A stretch of DNA of 64,000 nucleotides, taken from contig OY744465.1 of NCBI GenBank assembly GCA_963556145.1, positions 4,030,001 to 4,094,000 of the forward strand, given 5' to 3'. This document shows, piece by piece, positions 61,331 through 64,000 of the stretch. The notes beneath the pieces were generated by a model. That model worked only from the letters and a program-made list of their open reading frames with translations, searched no databases and was not told the DNA's origin. The stretch is from Hygrocybe punicea (lineage: Eukaryota > Basidiomycota > Agaricomycetes > Agaricales > Hygrophoraceae). The position numbers were made by a program, and so were the translations under genes. Numbering within the stretch: the stretch's first letter is position 1; the number at the start of each line of letters is the position of its first letter.

Positions 61331-61675
61331 GAGTCATCCGGACCTCACCTCTCTCTCAATGACACCCGGGCCTCCAGTTGGATCGCGAGAACATTGACAT
61401 GAGGACGCCTCATGTACGCCTCATGGTGAACACATGGTAGAGTTGGACATGTTGTAGCTTCATGGTTGGATTCCCAACTCCCCTAAAGTCCATTCACTAT
61501 ATCTACTGTCCTTGTTGTTGGTTCGGACTTTTTCTTCTTTCCTTTCCTTACGTTTAGTCTGGTTCTTGGGGCAGACCCCCTTATCTTGGGTAATCCCCAC
61601 GGCTCGCAATGACTTTAGACCACGAACCCCCCCCTTGTAGCAGTGTTATCTGACAATGAAACTGCTGTTCTCCCC

Positions 61676-61740
61676 TCTGGAAACCGTCCCCCTGTTAAGT
61701 TGATTGTTGCCGGAGCCCGCTGCAGAAGCGATCCGTAACA
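61676..61740 (+). repeat. 65-bp direct repeat, copy 1
   Basis: TCTGGAAACCGTCCCCCTGT ... GATCCGTAACA, identical to 62327-62391. On the minus strand it begins TGTTACGGATCGC, as an LTR end could, but the similarity stops after 65 bp. Confidence 0.85.
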
Positions 61741-62326
61741 AAAGACTAAACGTTTCTCAACTCCCCCGACATTCAACTTTCGACATGAACCAATGAACCC
61801 CCTCCTCTCTCCCGAATCTCTCCCTCGTCCTCCCCTACACCCTCTCCCTCTCCTCCTCCTCTCGACTTTATTCATCCCCCAACCCTGACCCCACACGAAT
61901 GGACGAACGAACGATGCTAGACTGTTACAGATGCAGACCTGAAATCTGTTGATGTACACTAGCCACCCGGACCCCGAATGATTGTTGAATACTCCGAATG
62001 GTCAACCTCAAGACTGCCGCCCTGCGAATTATTTATGGTTTATCCATAATAATTGCTCAAGCCCAATCCTGGAACCCAAGTTGTAATAAACCCCTGACTA
62101 ACGTCACCATTGTCATTCCGCTACTTCAATACGATAATTACGACATGAATGATGCAATGGACATGACTTGTCATTGCCCCAGATGCAGAAGGATACTGCT
62201 AGACAAACCAATCGCCCTAGGTATCCCACCTTCATGATTCAAATATGTTTTGGTTGTACCAGACATATTACGACTCCCTCTCCCTAGATGAACCGAAATC
62301 AATGAACCCTTCAAATCACCTTCCTT

Positions 62327-62391
62327 TCTGGAAACCGTCCCCCTGTTAAGTTGATTGTTGCCGGAGCCCGCTGCAGAAGCGATCCGTAACA
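62327..62391 (+). repeat. 65-bp direct repeat, copy 2
   Basis: Identical to 61676-61740; 586 bp lie between the copies. Confidence 0.85.
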
Positions 62392-62546
62392 CTATGGATA
62401 TCGCGCTTGGACTTGATGGCAGCTTGCTTTCCAATCTTGGGAATAGCCGGTGTATGGCGGATGAGTTGTAGTGAAAAGTTGGTACAGTATTCATCTGAAT
62501 CGTCCTCCGAAACGTCAGAGTCCACCATGGTTATGTTAAAATTTTC

Positions 62547-62647
62547 AAATTGTAACTCAGAGTGTGTATTGGGTTCGGCTTGGACGGCAGCGGAGTTGCG
62601 CCACCCTGAATTTTTTCTCACTTTCCGCATGTTTATGAAATCAGCTG
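62547..62647 (-). repeat. Right terminal inverted repeat (101 bp)
   Basis: Inverted copy of 57392-57492, followed by TA at 62648-62649. Confidence 0.85.
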
Positions 62648-62698
62648 TAACAGGAGTTAGAACTGATTTACTGAATGCATTCCTCTTAGCTACCACTA

Positions 62699-63081
62699 CA
62701 GTGTTCAATGGCTCCTTTGAACACTACCAGTCCTTTGAACACCCTAATATAATTGATTCTGTACTGATTTCTACTGATAAAAAGTGTTCTAATTCCTTCA
62801 GTGCATCATCTGAACCCATCTGGATATTGATTTTTATTCAGAACCACCATTAAAATTAGAAACTGAATATTCACACAGCAGAGAGAAATCTGATCACTCC
62901 TTTGAACACTAATGTTTTGATCATAAAACATTCAAATATGAATGGATTCCTTTGAAAATTGGTATGAGAGGTCCTTAAATATATGAGCAACTTTCTGTCT
63001 ACTCAGAATTTGTTCAAGATAATTTGGCTACTTGTGGCATTTTAGGTTAATTTTTGTGTTCAAAGGAGCCATTGAATACTG
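62699..63081 (+). mobile_element. pogo-type MITE, copy 3 (383 bp)
   Basis: Same orientation and ends as copy 1 (CAGTGTTCAATGGCTCC... and ...GGAGCCATTGAATACTG), with TA at 62697-62698 and 63082-63083. It lies 50 bp from the end of the two-gene element and 280 bp upstream of AOX, so it may be part of the AOX promoter region. Confidence 0.85.
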
Positions 63082-63360
63082 TATACAGTATATTTGTAAT
63101 AATGTAAGGCAAGGGTTGATGCACGTGATCTTTATGTGCGGAAATTCTGAACATCAAGTTGAAGTCGTCCACCGCAAGCTCCCACACTGCGTTCAATATA
63201 TGTGGTATGCTGCGTCTGTCAATTTTTCGGACACGAGCGGCGTTGTGTGACTCGTACCGTGCACATCCGTAGCTCCCGGATGTTTACTCGGGTGGACACG
63301 GGTGATGAGACAGTTAAATACACAACAAAATCAACGTCACTGTAACCAACAGTGACAAGG

Positions 63361-64000
63361 ATGTTCAAGTTTATTCTCAAACCAAGCCTTTACCGTCGAG
63401 CAGCATTTCAACTTAATTGTTCCCTCACCCCGTCATCTCAGCGCACTTTCATCACAAGCGCCCAGCGCTTCAATACTGCAACCCATCAAGGCCGTGCCGA
63501 AGCCCCTGCACCCCAACAGAGTGAGTGGGAAGTGGTTTCCATCTCTTCGTCTAACTTGTCTTGAATGACAGATCGTCCAACAACCGTACCGTCTTCTGGA
63601 GCACTTACTAGACATGATGCTGTCAGCACCATACCCTCTATGGTCCGAGGAGATTGGGTTCTTTTCCATCCCGTCTACACTCCGGAGGAACTGAAAGCTG
63701 TTGAGGTAATTATTGGCCTCTAGGCATTCTTTACAACACAACTCAACATTACTACCATGAGGTGTTGCACAGAGAAGCGAAGAGCGTAGGAGATATTATT
63801 GCATACAGCCTAGTAAAAATGGCAAGGTTCGTCCCCGCTACCTTTCTGGAACCGTTACAGATACTACTGCTTTCCCACAAAGAGCTTGTTTCGACCTTAT
63901 TTCCGGTTACAAGCATAAACCTATCCCACCGGGTAGTACCATGACACTTGATGAACTCAAAAAGGGTGGTTACGTCTTGGATGAACAAGCCTGGCTCAGT
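63361..64000 (+). CDS. AOX: Mitochondrial alternative oxidase, 3' truncated by the window
   Basis: Inner-membrane di-iron ubiquinol oxidase that bypasses complexes III and IV. Exons 63361-63520, 63572-63705, 63762-63826, 63883->64000; 159 codons are present. The N-terminus MFKFILKPSLYRRAAFQLNC is a basic presequence. Marks: RGDWVLFHPVYTPEELKAVE, VLHREAKSVGDIIAYSLVK, FDLISGYKHKPIPPGSTMTL and LDELKKGGYVLDEQAWLS, just before the first iron-ligand Glu, which lies beyond the window. The third acceptor (ATGAG) is unusual, but phase and family agree. Confidence 0.93.

Larger units (their letters stand above)
57392..62647 (+). mobile_element. Tc1/mariner-superfamily element with 101-bp inverted repeats and two genes
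   Basis: Positions 57392-57492 and 62547-62647 are inverted copies, apparently identical over about 101 bp, beginning CAGCTGATTTCATAAACATG. TA lies directly outside each (57390-57391, 62648-62649), and sequence similarity stops there. Inside are a DDE_3 transposase gene (57508-58562, plus), a convergent SAM-like gene (58683-60145, minus) and a G-poor tract with a 65-bp direct repeat. This fits one 5.26 kb transposon with a companion gene, with later changes in its right part. Confidence 0.7.

Overview
The window is nuclear DNA of a basidiomycete fungus, most likely an Agaricomycete. The signs are very short introns (about 45-70 bp) in nearly every gene, Agaricomycete-type families (a DUF6535 membrane protein, a large F-box protein, a DIRS element with a tyrosine recombinase, pogo, hAT and DDE_3 transposons) and fungal housekeeping genes. 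Exon borders below were worked out by hand from splice signals, reading phase and remembered family sequences; there is no transcript support.

Layout. 3-1418 is the 3' part of ALG7 (N-glycan synthesis). About 1.4-31.8 kb is a transposon graveyard: foldback elements, a broken LINE gag-like gene, a pogo element with its transposase, four elements that begin TAGTG and carry low-complexity reading frames, hAT-like elements with 8-bp target duplications, a short LTR element without genes, and a roughly 7 kb DIRS retrotransposon on the minus strand (gag, RT/RNase H, tyrosine recombinase) that has been cut repeatedly by later insertions. A broken TPR gene ends the block.

About 32-54 kb is a dense housekeeping island: an unknown 713-aa protein, the histone acetyltransferase RTT109, cullin-1, COQ5, FCF2, the V-ATPase subunit VMA6, a 16-exon F-box-like protein, NDUFAF6, SDHAF1, mitochondrial ribosomal uL29m, a DUF6535 protein and a CENP-B-type HTH protein. 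Several neighbours serve mitochondria (ubiquinone synthesis, complex I and II assembly, mitoribosome), and two divergent pairs have start codons only 40 and 47 bp apart.

About 56-63 kb is again mobile: a foldback element, then a 5.26 kb element with 101-bp terminal inverted repeats and TA flanks that holds an apparently intact DDE_3 transposase and a convergent SAM-like gene. The window ends in the first exons of a mitochondrial alternative oxidase.

The clearest system-level signal is how the mobile DNA is organised. A pogo element and three 376-383 bp MITEs share ends, so the pogo transposase plausibly mobilised them. hAT-like elements nest inside other elements with readable 8-bp target duplications, which gives an insertion order. 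The TAGTG class with low-complexity reading frames and family-specific subterminal repeats is the best candidate for something not yet described.
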